The position numbers and the translations under genes were made by a program. A stretch of DNA of 64,000 nt, from NCBI GenBank assembly GCA_963681505.1, contig OY811975.1:7121490-7185489 (forward strand). The letters are read 5' to 3'. This document shows, piece after piece, positions 45,391-55,388 of the stretch. The DNA comes from Eunapius fragilis (lineage: Eukaryota; Porifera; Demospongiae; Spongillida; Spongillidae). The stretch's first letter is position 1. Each line of letters starts with the position of its first letter. A model generated the notes under the pieces. It saw only the letters and a list, made by a program, of their open reading frames with translations. It did not search any database and was not told the origin of the DNA.

Positions 45391-45553
45391 AGTTTTTAAA
45401 TTCCGAGGCCTTCCAATAATTTAAGTGCTTAGAAATTAATTGACCGAGGTCGCCGACTAAATTAATGTGGAGGGCGTTGTAATGACATACCGCAAAAACC
45501 GTATATCAGACACGCGACGCGACGACCTATATTCATGAGACATGTATTTGCAG

Positions 45554-47122
45554 GGTCAATAAAAGTCAAGTGTGGACAGACAGGAAAAGTGTTCGTCACC
45601 AAAGTCCACAACCTCAGCAAAGAGGACCAAGCCGAGTCCTTAACGATCGAGGACCTAAAGGTTGGAGCAGGGCTACTGTGCGATGTCAAAGGGAAAATGT
45701 ACCCTGTTGAAGTTCTAGAATTTAAAGGTCAGTATATATAATTATATATATATGCAAAATATTAGATACATGCTTCCTAAAATTTAGATGGTTGTGCTGA
45801 TGCTAGTGAAAAGCTTAAGGATGTTGTTCATTCTCTGGTACGTTATTGGCTAATCATATATTTAAAATTCCAGCAATCATTTCAAACCAATAAAACTGTT
45901 TTGCAGAAGGGTCCCTCCACCATCAGCATAGTGAAAAAACATGATGTAAGCAGAGTTGTATAGTATGTGGTTGTATAGTATGTGTCAGCTTTCGTCATTA
46001 ATGATGTACGTGAAGCCTAGACGTGGGAATGTTAAGTCTAAACGTAAATAAACGATTGTCATATTGATGTATTCATATGTACAGAGTGGTGACCAGTCAA
46101 AGCGAGTTGTCCTTCTTGATGCTGTTGAAGGATCTGCCAGCACACTTGAGGCTACCTCATCTAACTCATATTTCAAGGTATGTGGCAAGCATGGAATGTT
46201 GGCTGCATCAATAATGTCTTATTACTGTATTCTGTGGTTGCTTTGCAATGAGCAGTCTCCCAAGCAAATGTCCCCTAGTGTAAGTGTAAGTGATCTATCG
46301 TGTAAAGTTAACCAATGCTGCCACTTTTTTTACCATTTAGTTTTAGCAGTTCTGAGTCACAAAATTCAAATGCATCACAAGTGAGCCCTTTGAATGATGT
46401 GTACATGTATTTATTTTATTTATTATCATGGTTTAAAAGACTGAGGAGATGGTAGGTGATAATTAGCTATTATTATATTATTGAATATCAATTACTTAAT
46501 GTCTGCTACAGCTTACACTGTTGAGAAGCATTAATGGGAAAATGTCTCAGATACTAGAACACATCACTGCTGGCCCAGATCAAGTCAAACCGGCGTAAGC
46601 AAGCAGTTTAAAACGTATAGTATTATTTAGAATTTATATGACATTTAGACTATTTAAGGAAGAAAACTCTGGTCAAGAGACACGCAGTTCCAGTGACAAG
46701 GATGATTGGGTTTGTTAAAATTGCAATGTGATTAATCCTTGAATCATTTCTACATGCAGTTCAATGATGTAAACTTAAAACTTATTCCAAAAAAAACATA
46801 TACACATATGGCTTGGCACTACTGGATGTGTTTTTTGCAAAAAGAAAACTTGAGGAATCTCTTCTGTTCTCATCCTTAAAGAGCACTAAACCTGCACTCT
46901 GCCAGGAAAAAGTTGGGAGGATAATTGGTAAATAATAATTTACATGTAACATTCCTACCTACCGATTGATGTTTGTTATCAACCATTACAGCTATAATGA
47001 AGAAGCAGTTTCCCACAGAGCCTTTTGACCTGCAAGTGTTCACCCAAAAGGCAAATCAAAAATGCCAAGATGCTGCAACAATGAACCGGCCGCCTCCACC
47101 AAATGATATCGTTGAACTTTGA
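45554..47122 (+). CDS. BEN-domain protein, 3' eight exons
   Basis: Exons: 45554-45727, 45788-45837, 45907-45945, 46085-46177, 46512-46599 (ending GGC before GTAAGC), 46649-46709, 46760-46927, 46992-47122. Phases agree across all joints; introns are 50-400 bases with GT/AG borders (one weak donor GTTTGT at 46710). The first part (GKMYPVEVLEFKG) resembles a small SH3/Tudor-like fold. The last two exons form a BEN domain (GLALLDVFFAKRKLEES, ALCQEKVGRIIAIMKKQFP). BEN domains bind DNA or chromatin proteins. The stop is TGA at 47120. One frame break lies in an A8 run at 46789-46796. The 5' exon was not found. Confidence 0.65.
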
Positions 47123-47170
47123 ATTGTAATGTTGTTGTTTTTGTTCATTCCATTGTCTTTTCAAAACTTA

Positions 47171-47176
47171 AATAAA
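47171..47176 (+). terminator. Poly(A) signal of the BEN gene
   Basis: AATAAA, 49 bases after the stop codon. Confidence 0.6.
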
Positions 47177-47179
47177 AAA

Positions 47180-47370
47180 TATTGCATGGTTTTGCATGGG
47201 TGCATCTTACATGGAAAAGGTGCATCTCAAATGGTCTTACATGGTCTTGCAAGATCTGTTCCATTTTCATGCCAAGACTTGGCAAGATTATGTGCCAAGT
47301 CTTGCCAAAATGTCATGGCAAGTCATGGCAAGTCTTGGCAAGACTTGGCAAATATTTTTCTTAGGGTCTC
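47180..47370. repeat. Degenerate tandem repeat of CTTGGCAAG-type motifs
   Basis: Short units such as GCCAAGACTTGGCAAGA and CATGGCAAGTCTTGGCAAG recur in both orientations. A related array is at 62.04-62.22 kb. Confidence 0.6.
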
Positions 47371-47390
47371 TTGTTCAGCTGCATGTAGGT

Positions 47391-47988
47391 CTATGTCTGC
47401 CGTTCCCCATGGAGTCGAGCGCTCTTCGAAACATTACAACGCCACCTCCATTTGCAAAACCAGCCATCGGACGCACTAAACTCAGCAACACCTTGACGCT
47501 TCGCTTCAAATAATGCTCGGGCCTTAATCATGGCTCTTGAAACAGGCAACGGTTTTCTAGTTCCACTAAGGGTCCTAATGGAACGAAACCATTCGTATAC
47601 TGCCCTGTCTATGGCGGGATACTTAGACTTGCTAGATCTAACCTTGGCGTACAACGGTACGCTGCCAATTAATGCGCACTTGCTAGATCTAACCTTGGCG
47701 TACAACGGTACGCTGCCAATTAATGCGCACTTGCTAGATCTAACCTTGGCGTACAACGGTACGCTGCCAATTAATGCGCACTTGCTAGATCTAACCTTGG
47801 CGTACAACGGTACGCTGCCAATTAATGCGCACTTTCTTTTCCGAATGCTACATACTTGGGTTTTGCTGATGCCAAATTCATCCGCAACATCCAAAGGTGG
47901 ATTACCTGCTTTTAGCTTTTAGTTCACTCAAGACCTTCTGCTTCTCTTTCTCACTCAGAAACCGCCTCGTTTTTGAACACTGTGCCAT
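47391..47988 (-). pseudogene. pogo/CENP-B-type DNA-binding protein with in-frame 51-bp repeats
   Basis: From ATG at 47988: a basic start (MAQCSKTRRFLSEKEKQKV), a helix-turn-helix (PPLDVADEFGISKTQVCSI), then CALIGSVPLYAKVRSSK repeated four times in tandem, then the second CENP-B-type HTH (YPAIDRAVYEWFRSIR, VSRAMIKARALFEAK, ASDGWFCKWRWR) up to a stop at 47391. The repeats are 51 bases each and keep the frame. A 7-base tandem duplication (TAAAAGC twice, near 47925) breaks the frame before the HTH. The DDE domain is missing. It is a remnant of a pogo-like transposase or a gene derived from one. Confidence 0.6.
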
Positions 47989-48290
47989 TCGCGATCGCTT
48001 GAAACAGGTCAGAAAGGAACGGACAAATACGATCATAAGCGGTTCGAGACCACGTTTAAAGCGAAGGTATCTCTGCATGCATGTTAAAGCCTACAAAGAA
48101 GGTGAAGGGCAATGATCCTTAACCAAAATGATACACATGCACCACTGGCTCACCATTATCACTTGAATCCATCATGTACCACTTGTGGTGGATGGATGAA
48201 AATAGGCTAGCACATGTACACCGCATGTGAACCATGCCACTTACCTTCCATTCTAGCTCCATCTTCCTGTGCTACTTGTATTGCATGTGG

Positions 48291-49137
48291 ACCCCATAGA
48301 TAGTTTAGAGATGGATTGGAAGCGCATCACGTGAACCATTAAGACTACGCGCGCACTCCGTGATCGCGCGAATCACACCTTTCTAGAGGGCAAATCGAGG
48401 CAAAAGTCGTCAAACTGTGCCATACTGATTTTTGGTGGACATTCCTCATCGCCTATTTGAACGTTAAGTGTTCTGTAAGATATTGACCTTAATTAAAATA
48501 GCCACTGTTCGTACTACGCGCGCTTCGTACCGATAATTTCACCACTGTTGTGTGCTTATGTACCTTTTGTGAGAAACGGGTGAGTCTCCAAAGGTTTATT
48601 ATGTTTTCTATGCTTATAGAGGTCATTTCTCTAGAAGGGATTTTTTTTTTGTTTTGTTTTATCTTCATCCGATCGTGTGTAACACCGTCATATAGTAGTT
48701 GAGGGCATAAATTAGTATACCTCGTGCATGTACCTGTTTACGAGCCATCCTAAGTGGTTTTTTAATTCTACGAACCAATCCTAAGTGTTCAGTGAAAGCT
48801 CCAGGAGGGACTTATTTCGTTTTTTCAAAATAGTACTTGGTTTTCTTAATACGCTGCCTCAAACAACGCGGATTTTTGTGATTTATGTACGAGGTTTTTA
48901 ATTTTCAACAGCGCTTCTCGACGATGAAGTCTGAATCTTAAAGCCATCGTCAGCTAACACATTTTCAACAGCTCTTTTCAGTATTTCGTTGGGTTTTGTC
49001 ATTGCCTCAGCCATAGATTTAGTATCTGAAGTACACGCAACTATCTATGCTCACAGCATACCAGCAGATCACGGAGTGTAGGTGATAATTCGTGACAATT
49101 AACCGTGCTTCCAATCCATCTCTAAACTATCTATGGT
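48291..49137. mobile_element. Non-autonomous TIR element (about 850 bp)
   Basis: CCATAGATAGTTTAGAGATG at the left is mirrored at the right end. Further in, CACTCCGTGATC is mirrored too. No transposase. Target duplication not identified. Confidence 0.6.
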
Positions 49138-49650
49138 TAAACTCATGACCTGACCAAGCATGGTTTCAGTTGCATGCAAGCATGGAACTCGTAAGCATAA
49201 TAAACTGTGGAATGCTTGCCATGATCAATCGAACACCCTTTTTCAGGCTTGAACCACATTCTTGGTGATGAAACAGAGCATAAGGCTGAAAGTGCGCATG
49301 AAATAGGGTAACTAACACAGCGGGGAGCCGTGGCCCCGGTTACAAATCGACACAGGGCTGACCTTTAAAAAAAGCACTTGTACCGGTATTCGATGTAACA
49401 GTCCATGTACGTTGCCTTAGCATATAGTTCTACGTAACTGTAAGAATAACGAAGGTAGTGCATAAAGGTAATTAACAGTAGCGCTATGATTTGCCCATTC
49501 CAGGCAAATCCTCCTATGTTTTTGAATCAACATACCAGACGTTAAGGCTATTGCGCGCGCCCTCTGTCAATGAATATAATACACCTAGTATGAATTTCTT
49601 AGTGGGTTGTTTATGAATACTCTTGTTTCCTTTAAAAAGGAGAAGAGGCG
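49138..49650. other. Unassigned upstream region
   Basis: No exon or repeat recognised. It precedes the TATA box at 49652. Confidence 0.3.
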
Positions 49651-49651
49651 G

Positions 49652-49659
49652 TATAAAAG
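49652..49659 (+). promoter_or_regulatory. TATA box
   Basis: TATAAAAG in a GC-richer context, about 215 bases before the start codon at 49868. It is a plausible core promoter for the exon that follows. Confidence 0.45.
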
Positions 49660-49867
49660 GGCGTAGACTGCTCAATTTTTGACCGGCCAGCCGGTTTTAA
49701 GCGGCCAAATATGGCGTCCTGTGAGAACCGTATCCGGGTCCTGCTACACAGTGACACGTCTACTAAAGCACACACAGTCCAGTAAAACTAATCGTTAAGC
49801 TCATAACTCGAACGCTTCCTTTGTACTATTAATGTAATTACCGGGCACGTGAAGATAACTGGTAAAT

Positions 49868-50102
49868 ATGGCGACAGCTGGATGTAGGTTCTCGCTTGGA
49901 ATGACTTTCTCATCTGAGGCGGACAAGGATGCTGTCAAACTCCGTGTAGACAGTGCCAGGCGTATCCTTTTTCCTGGTGAAAGTACCTCCCAAAGGCCAG
50001 ATAATGCCGCCCTGTTGAATGCGATGCTGGACATTGTGCTTTCGATCCCATCGACGGCCCCCTCCACCATCCAGTCTACTCCTTCCTTCTTGGACACAGC
50101 CG
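49868..50102 (+). CDS. First exon of an unrecognised host gene
   Basis: ATG at 49868 in good context (AAATATGG). 78 codons plus one base, ending at the donor GTACGT (phase 1). The protein start is MATAGCRFSLGMTFSSEADK, followed by VKLRVDSARRILFPGES and a helical NAALLNAMLDIVLSIP stretch; no signal peptide, probably cytoplasmic or nuclear. A Ty3 element begins 88 bases downstream in its intron. Later exons were not identified. Confidence 0.5.
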
Positions 50103-50189
50103 GTACGTGTACTATACTTTTATAAATGTGTCGAGGCCTAATAACTTCATAACGTACAGTAGGCATATCATACGCCGGTACGCGTATAT

Positions 50190-50455
50190 TGTGAAGTACT
50201 GGAATACCCGAGCTCGTGACCCAATGACAGCCTGTTATGAATCACTATCAGCTTAGAGCAGCGATAAGAATCACACAGCAATAGGCACACAAATAACATC
50301 AGTTCGCGCCTCCGTCCGTCCGTCGGTATGCCAGTCTCCAATGATCTCCTCTTCCTCTGCTGAGCGGCAGCTTAAGTACCTGCGCTGAATCTTCTAGAAG
50401 GTTCTCAAGGGTTAAATTAGGCAATTACCATTACACAATAAATGACAATACTACA
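50190..50455 (-). repeat. 3' LTR of minus-strand Ty3 element (266 bp)
   Basis: Read on the minus strand it begins TGTAGTATTG and ends TACTTCACA. A polypurine tract (AAAGGGGGAGAAG) lies just upstream of it in element orientation. Flank TATAT at 50185-50189. Confidence 0.9.
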
Positions 50456-50466
50456 CTTCTCCCCCT

Positions 50467-51780
50467 TTAGAATCTATCTGGGGGACGATGAGGACGGGTT
50501 GAACGTCGGAGCACTGGTGCAGGTGGGGGTGGTTCCACTGGATCCATAGGGACCATCTGTTCTTGATCCACTTCCCCTGGAGGTAGTGCTGGCACTGGTG
50601 GAGTATCTAACACTGGTGGTAATGGGTCATCATCATCATCCATGTCACCATCATCATTGTTAACTCCCTTCTCCCCCTTTGTTCTGGCACGCACATGATC
50701 GACATGATAGCGTGCTTCCTGTCCACCCTTAACCTTCACTAACAAGTTTAAAGGTCCTAACAACTTGACCACCACACCAGGCAGCCACTTAGGGGACCCT
50801 CTATGATTCACCACATAAACCTCATCTCCAACTTGAAAGGTTCTAGACTGGACATGTTGGTCATGGTTTGTCTTCTGCCTCTCCTGACTCTGCTGTACCC
50901 GCTGTGCCACACTAGGAAAAAGGAAATCCAAGTGAGATCTTGGACGACGCCCCATTAACAACTCTGCTGGCGGCTGCCCAGTAGTCGAGTGTGGTGTCAG
51001 CCTGTATTGAAAGAGGAATCGAGCTAATCTGGTTTCTAAATCCCCTGTGGTCTTCTTAAGTGCTTCCTTTACAGTTTGCACTGCACGCTCAGCCAACCCA
51101 TTACTGGCTGGGTGATAGGGGGCACTTTTCACATGCCTAAACCCATTCAGCTTGACAAAGGTCTGGAATTGTGCACTTGTGAATGCGGACCCATTGTCCG
51201 AGACCAATACTTCAAGCAGCCCATGGGTTGAAAATACATGTCTTAAGACCCGTATAGCTTGTTCTGCCGAGGGTGAGCTGACAATAGAGGCCACTGACCA
51301 TTTTGAGTGCGCATCAACAATTACCATCAGGGTTTTACCTAAAAATGGCCCCGCAAAATCTACATGCAACCGTACCCAAGGCTTAGTTGGCCACTCCCAA
51401 GGGTGTAAGGGGGCTTTAGGCGGAGATTTCCGACTACTTTGACAAGCTACACATTCTTTCACCTTCCCGTCCAGTTGAGAATCTAACCCTGGCCACCAGA
51501 CCACACCCCTCGCCAATGCTTTCATCCTGGAGATCCCAGGATGCCCTTCATGCAGCAACCTAACCACAGCCTCTCTACCAGCAAGTGGTACCACCACCCG
51601 TGAGCCCCAAAGGACACACCCATCTTCAACGCTTAGCTCATGTTTCCTCTGTTCATACGGTTGAAAATCCACTCCCTCCTGCGGTTGCCATCCATGAAGA
51701 ACCATTCTTCTCACCCGGGAGATAACTGGATCCCTATCAGTCCATGACTTTATGGTAGCAGCCGACACAGCTGAGCCCAT
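50467..51780 (-). CDS. Ty3-type integrase part of Pol
   Basis: 437 residues. The HHCC finger (HEGHPGISRMKALA...CVACQ) is followed by the D,D,E triad: LHVDFAGPF, VSDNGSAFTS, LAERAVQTVKEAL. A tail with GDEVYVVNHR and LVKVKGGQEARYHVDHVR follows, then an acidic and Pro-rich end. The frame is the same as the RT frame upstream; only one TAA (51784-51786) separates them, so this is one Pol interrupted by a nonsense change. Integrase motifs are intact. Confidence 0.85.
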   Translation of the reverse strand: MGSAVSAATIKSWTDRDPVISRVRRMVLHGWQPQEGVDFQPYEQRKHELSVEDGCVLWGSRVVVPLAGREAVVRLLHEGHPGISRMKALARGVVWWPGLDSQLDGKVKECVACQSSRKSPPKAPLHPWEWPTKPWVRLHVDFAGPFLGKTLMVIVDAHSKWSVASIVSSPSAEQAIRVLRHVFSTHGLLEVLVSDNGSAFTSAQFQTFVKLNGFRHVKSAPYHPASNGLAERAVQTVKEALKKTTGDLETRLARFLFQYRLTPHSTTGQPPAELLMGRRPRSHLDFLFPSVAQRVQQSQERQKTNHDQHVQSRTFQVGDEVYVVNHRGSPKWLPGVVVKLLGPLNLLVKVKGGQEARYHVDHVRARTKGEKGVNNDDGDMDDDDDPLPPVLDTPPVPALPPGEVDQEQMVPMDPVEPPPPAPVLRRSTRPHRPPDRF

Positions 51781-51783
51781 GTC

Positions 51784-53166
51784 TTAAAGTGCCTCCATCA
51801 TCAGGACAGTATCCCCTGGCACAGGAACACTGCTTGGACTTTCCCTCAGTGGTAGTCTGCTTAGACCATCAGCATTAGAGTTTTCTTTTCCTGCCCTGAA
51901 CACTATCCGATAGTCGTACGCGCTCAAGGTCAGAGCCCATCTCTGTATCCTAGCTGATGCCATCGTTGGTACTGGCTTATCTTCCTTAAAGAGAAACTGC
52001 AAAGGTTTATGATCCGAATGCACCACAAATTTCCGCCCATACAAGTACTGGTGAAATTTCTTGACCCCAAAGACTATTGCTAATCCCTCTTTCTCTAACT
52101 GAGAATACTTTTTTTCTGCAGGAGCTAACGAACGAGAAGCATATGCGATGGGTTTATCTGACCCATCCTCACATACATGGGACAGAACAGCTCCTAGCCC
52201 ATAAGGTGAAGCATCACATGAAAGTGCAAGCTGTAACGTAGGGTCAAAATGCACCAACAGGGTTTCAGATGTAAGTTGTGACTTGGCTATACAAAAAGCC
52301 TCTTCCTGTTCTCTTCCCCAATGCCATACCTGTCCCTTACTTAGCAACTTGTACAAGGGTGCCAAAGTGCTCGATAAGTGGGGTAAGAACTTACCATAAT
52401 AGTTCAGCAATCCCAGAAATGATTTCAGCTGGCTTAGATCTCGAGGAATTGGCGCATCTCTGATAGCTCTCAGTTTCTCCTCCGTTGGTTGAATACCGTT
52501 TTCCGAGATACGATACCCCAGGTACTCTACACTTGGCAGCAAGAATTGGCACTTTGACTCCTTCAGCCTCATTCCCACTTCTTCCAGCCTTGTCAACACC
52601 TGCTCAAGTATCTGTAGATGCTCTGACTCAGAAGTTCCCGTTACCAGAATGTCATCAATATACGCATGCACATAAGGTATCCCCTTCAAAATACCCTCCA
52701 TTGTGCGTTGAAAAATGGCTGGGGCGGAGGACACCCCAAATGGCAAGTGGTTATAGCAAAACAGACCTTTGTGTGTGGAAATAGTAGCTAGCTTCCTGGA
52801 GTCCTCATCCAGTTGCAACTGTAGATAAGCATGTGCCAGGTCTAATTTGGAGAAAACCTTTCCTTTTGCCAGTTCTGCCAGTAAATCGTCTATGCGTGGC
52901 AGGGGATAAGATTCAACGTTAGCAACCCGATTGATTGTTACTTTATAATCCCCACATATCCTGATACTCCCGTCACCCTTCACCAGTGGTACCACTGGAG
53001 TAGCCCAATCAGAGAATTTGATAGCCTCGATGATACCTGTTTTCTCAAGCCTCTCCAGCTCTTGCTCAACTCTTCCACGTAAGGCGTGTGGTACTGACCG
53101 CGGTCTGAAAAACCGTGGTGTTGCAGAGGGATCCACGTAGAGCTTTACCGTCACCCCCTTCACCAA
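51784..53166 (-). CDS. Ty3-type reverse transcriptase and RNase H part of Pol
   Basis: 460 residues. RT: RSVPHALRGRVEQELERLE, WATPVVPLVKGDGSIRICGD, KLDLAHAYLQLQL, and the catalytic YIDD (HAYIDDILVTG). RNase H follows: LSCDASPYGLGAVLSH, EKEGLAIVFGVKKF, HSDHKPLQFL. It ends at an in-frame TAA just before the integrase ORF. The upstream protease frame ends 3 bases away in another frame, a -1 change. No canonical slippery heptamer is obvious there. Confidence 0.85.
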   Translation of the reverse strand: MVKGVTVKLYVDPSATPRFFRPRSVPHALRGRVEQELERLEKTGIIEAIKFSDWATPVVPLVKGDGSIRICGDYKVTINRVANVESYPLPRIDDLLAELAKGKVFSKLDLAHAYLQLQLDEDSRKLATISTHKGLFCYNHLPFGVSSAPAIFQRTMEGILKGIPYVHAYIDDILVTGTSESEHLQILEQVLTRLEEVGMRLKESKCQFLLPSVEYLGYRISENGIQPTEEKLRAIRDAPIPRDLSQLKSFLGLLNYYGKFLPHLSSTLAPLYKLLSKGQVWHWGREQEEAFCIAKSQLTSETLLVHFDPTLQLALSCDASPYGLGAVLSHVCEDGSDKPIAYASRSLAPAEKKYSQLEKEGLAIVFGVKKFHQYLYGRKFVVHSDHKPLQFLFKEDKPVPTMASARIQRWALTLSAYDYRIVFRAGKENSNADGLSRLPLRESPSSVPVPGDTVLMMEAL

Positions 53167-53168
53167 GC

Positions 53169-53945
53169 CTAGTTCACTTTGAAGAGTTCCGAGTGACGTG
53201 ATAATAGTTCCTGAATGTGGTTGTCCATACCTACATGTATAGAAGTGTGAAAAATGCCCAGGTTTGGCTTTAATTTATACAGCCAATCTCTCCCCATAAG
53301 CGATGGCCCCCTTCCAGCAACCACCAGGAGGTTCAGGGACATAGTGGTGCCACTATAACACACTGCAACTGAAACCTGCCCCTTTACTTTCAACTGCTCG
53401 CCCGTATACGTCCGCAGAAGGATAGATGTGTCCTGCAGTTGTGGGCGTCTCTGCTTTGGCCACAGCGCCCAGTAGGTTTTCTCGCTAATGACGGATGCTG
53501 CAGCCCCAGTGTCCACTTCCATCTCTAAGGGATAATCATTCAGCAAGACACGTAAAGTAACAGGTTTCCTGGATGGGTCCTGCACCGGAAAAAAGGTGTA
53601 TGTATCCTTCTGGCCAGAATCCCGTTCAGGTTGTTGTTGAGTTTGAGGTCTTCTTTGCCGCCCTCGACCCTGTGTGGCCTCCTTGTCATCACCTCTTTTA
53701 CCACGACATACCCTAGCCAGGTGTCCTTGTTTCCCACAATGGTAGCATTCAATATTTCGGCACCAACATTCTGACGCCTTGTGGTGACCACCACATCGGT
53801 AACAGGCATCTTGCTTAGCCCGTGGCTGTGGGGCTTGAACAACGTGTACAGGTTCAGGGTCCCCCACCTGCGGCTGAATTTCCCTGGCACTCCTTTCCGC
53901 CAGCTCCGCCAACTTGGCAAGCTCGACTGCCTTGGCAAAAGTGAG
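53169..53945 (-). CDS. Ty3-type Gag C terminus and protease
   Basis: Starts after an in-frame TAA near 53949 that separates it from the first Gag part. It has two zinc knuckles (CYRCGGHHKASEC-type and CYHCGKQGHLARVC), a Gln/Arg-rich linker, then a retroviral-type aspartic protease with active site EVDTGAAASV and LMGRDWL near the end. It ends at TAG close to 53169, where Pol begins in the -1 frame. Confidence 0.8.
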   Translation of the reverse strand, partial: LTFAKAVELAKLAELAERSAREIQPQVGDPEPVHVVQAPQPRAKQDACYRCGGHHKASECWCRNIECYHCGKQGHLARVCRGKRGDDKEATQGRGRQRRPQTQQQPERDSGQKDTYTFFPVQDPSRKPVTLRVLLNDYPLEMEVDTGAAASVISEKTYWALWPKQRRPQLQDTSILLRTYTGEQLKVKGQVSVAVCYSGTTMSLNLLVVAGRGPSLMGRDWLYKLKPNLGIFHTSIHVGMDNHIQELLSRHSELFKVN

Positions 53946-53948
53946 ATC

Positions 53949-54396
53949 TTACTCTGTCAGCAACCGTAGTTGCAATCTAGAATCTCGAACGCCGCAAACA
54001 AGTCGGTCCCGCAACATCTCGTCTAAAGTCTCCCCGAACGAACAGTATTCAGACAGGCGCTTCAACTCCGTCACGAACTGTGTCACTGTCTCTGCATCCT
54101 TCTGTATCCGCGAGTTGAAGTGGAATCTCTGTACTGAAACAGGAGGGGGGGGGAGAGACATGTTCACGCACCAATTTGACAAGTTGGGCATACGTCTTGT
54201 CTGTTGGCTTTTCCGGTGACACTAGGTTGCGAATTAACAAGTAAGTTGAGCTACCACATACGCTTAGCAGAACTGCACGCTGTTTCTCCGCGGCAGCGAC
54301 GCCATTGGCCTGGAAGAACTGCTCCAGTCGTTCGCAATAGACCACCCAATCGTCCACCGCCGGGTCAAATGGCCCTACTGTACCCAGGAGAGCCAT
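53949..54396 (-). pseudogene. Ty3-type Gag N-terminal part, frameshifted
   Basis: ATG at 54396 begins MALLGTVGPFDPAVDDWVVY, a Gag capsid-like start. The frame changes at a run of nine G residues (54145-54153); the Gag reading continues in the next frame (ETVTQFVTELKRLSEYCSFG, LRDRLVCGVRDSRLQ) and stops at TAA near 53949. The copy therefore carries one frameshift and one nonsense change in Gag. Confidence 0.7.
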
Positions 54397-54404
54397 GAAC
54401 TTTT

Positions 54405-54417
54405 ACCCTCGTCGCCA
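54405..54417 (-). promoter_or_regulatory. Primer binding site, probably tRNA-Ser
   Basis: On the minus strand TGGCGACGAGG begins two bases inside the 5' LTR. This matches the complement of the 3' end of animal tRNA-Ser (GCU) including CCA over 11 bases. Confidence 0.55.
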
Positions 54418-54418
54418 C

Positions 54419-54683
54419 TGTGAAGTACTGGAATACCCGAGCTCGTGACCCAATGACAGCCTGTTATGAATCACTATCAGCTTAGAGCAGCGATAAGTAT
54501 CACACAGCAATAGGCACACAAATAACATCAGTTCGCGCCTCCTCCGTCCGTCGGTATGCCAGTCTCCAATGATCTGATCTTCCTCTGCTGAGCGGTAGCT
54601 TAAGTACCTGCGCTGAATCTTCTAGAAGGTTCTCAAGGGTTAAATTAGGCAATTACCATTACACAATAAATGACAATACTACA
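54419..54683 (-). repeat. 5' LTR of minus-strand Ty3 element (265 bp)
   Basis: Near-identical to 50190-50455 with a handful of differences and a small CCGT-unit indel. It is followed by TATAT (54684-54688), the second copy of the 5-bp target duplication. Confidence 0.9.
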
Positions 54684-55100
54684 TATATGCACATACATGC
54701 ATAGTTATAGAATAAAAGGCCGGTGTCACAGGAAAAAAGGCACCCCTGAAAATTAGACACCCCCACGCAAATCTTGTTAGAAAAATTGACACCCCCACGC
54801 ACATTATCCTAGAAAAATTGGCACCCCCTCGGTAAAAACGGCACCCCTTTCTAGTTTAGGAAAAAAGGCACCCCATGCTAATTATCCCATAGGAAAATTG
54901 GTATCCCTCACACATATATGTTCAAACTTCTAGATGCATGTATACAATAAGAGGATGGATCATGATAACCAGGATAAATATAACATTACACTGCAGAGTA
55001 TAGTGACAGTGTAAGCGGTTCACAAAAACAAAAAAAAATTAACACTATTAATGACAAGAAGAGCAGTACCATTTTTCATTACAGTTGGGTAGTGTAAGAA

Positions 55101-55376
55101 ATAACATTTTCTGTCGTTTAAGGAACGAATTAGACAGAAAATTTGCTCCTTGCGGTATACGGTGGGCGGAGCCCCAGGTGATGAGAGCAAAAAGGATCAG
55201 TAAGAAGTGTGAGGCGGGATTCGTGGAATGTGCTAAAAGGTCATGTGTGTGCAGTGATGTGTTGAATGACCATGTGCTTGCGTGCGCAACGATATTATGT
55301 ATATATAGTGAGGGTTAGTGAGCAGGAAGCATTCTAGGTGTCCTGCACGTCACTGGCGGGTTTTTTCTCAATATCG
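55101..55376 (+). repeat. Left 276-bp terminal direct repeat of a gag-only element
   Basis: Begins ATAACATTTTCTGTCG and ends TTTTTTCTCAATATCG; five or six differences from 56548-56823. A TATA-like box (GTATATATAG) is near the end of the repeat, as in an LTR promoter. The ends are not TG/CA. Confidence 0.85.
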
Positions 55377-55388
55377 ATCGAGACCGAG

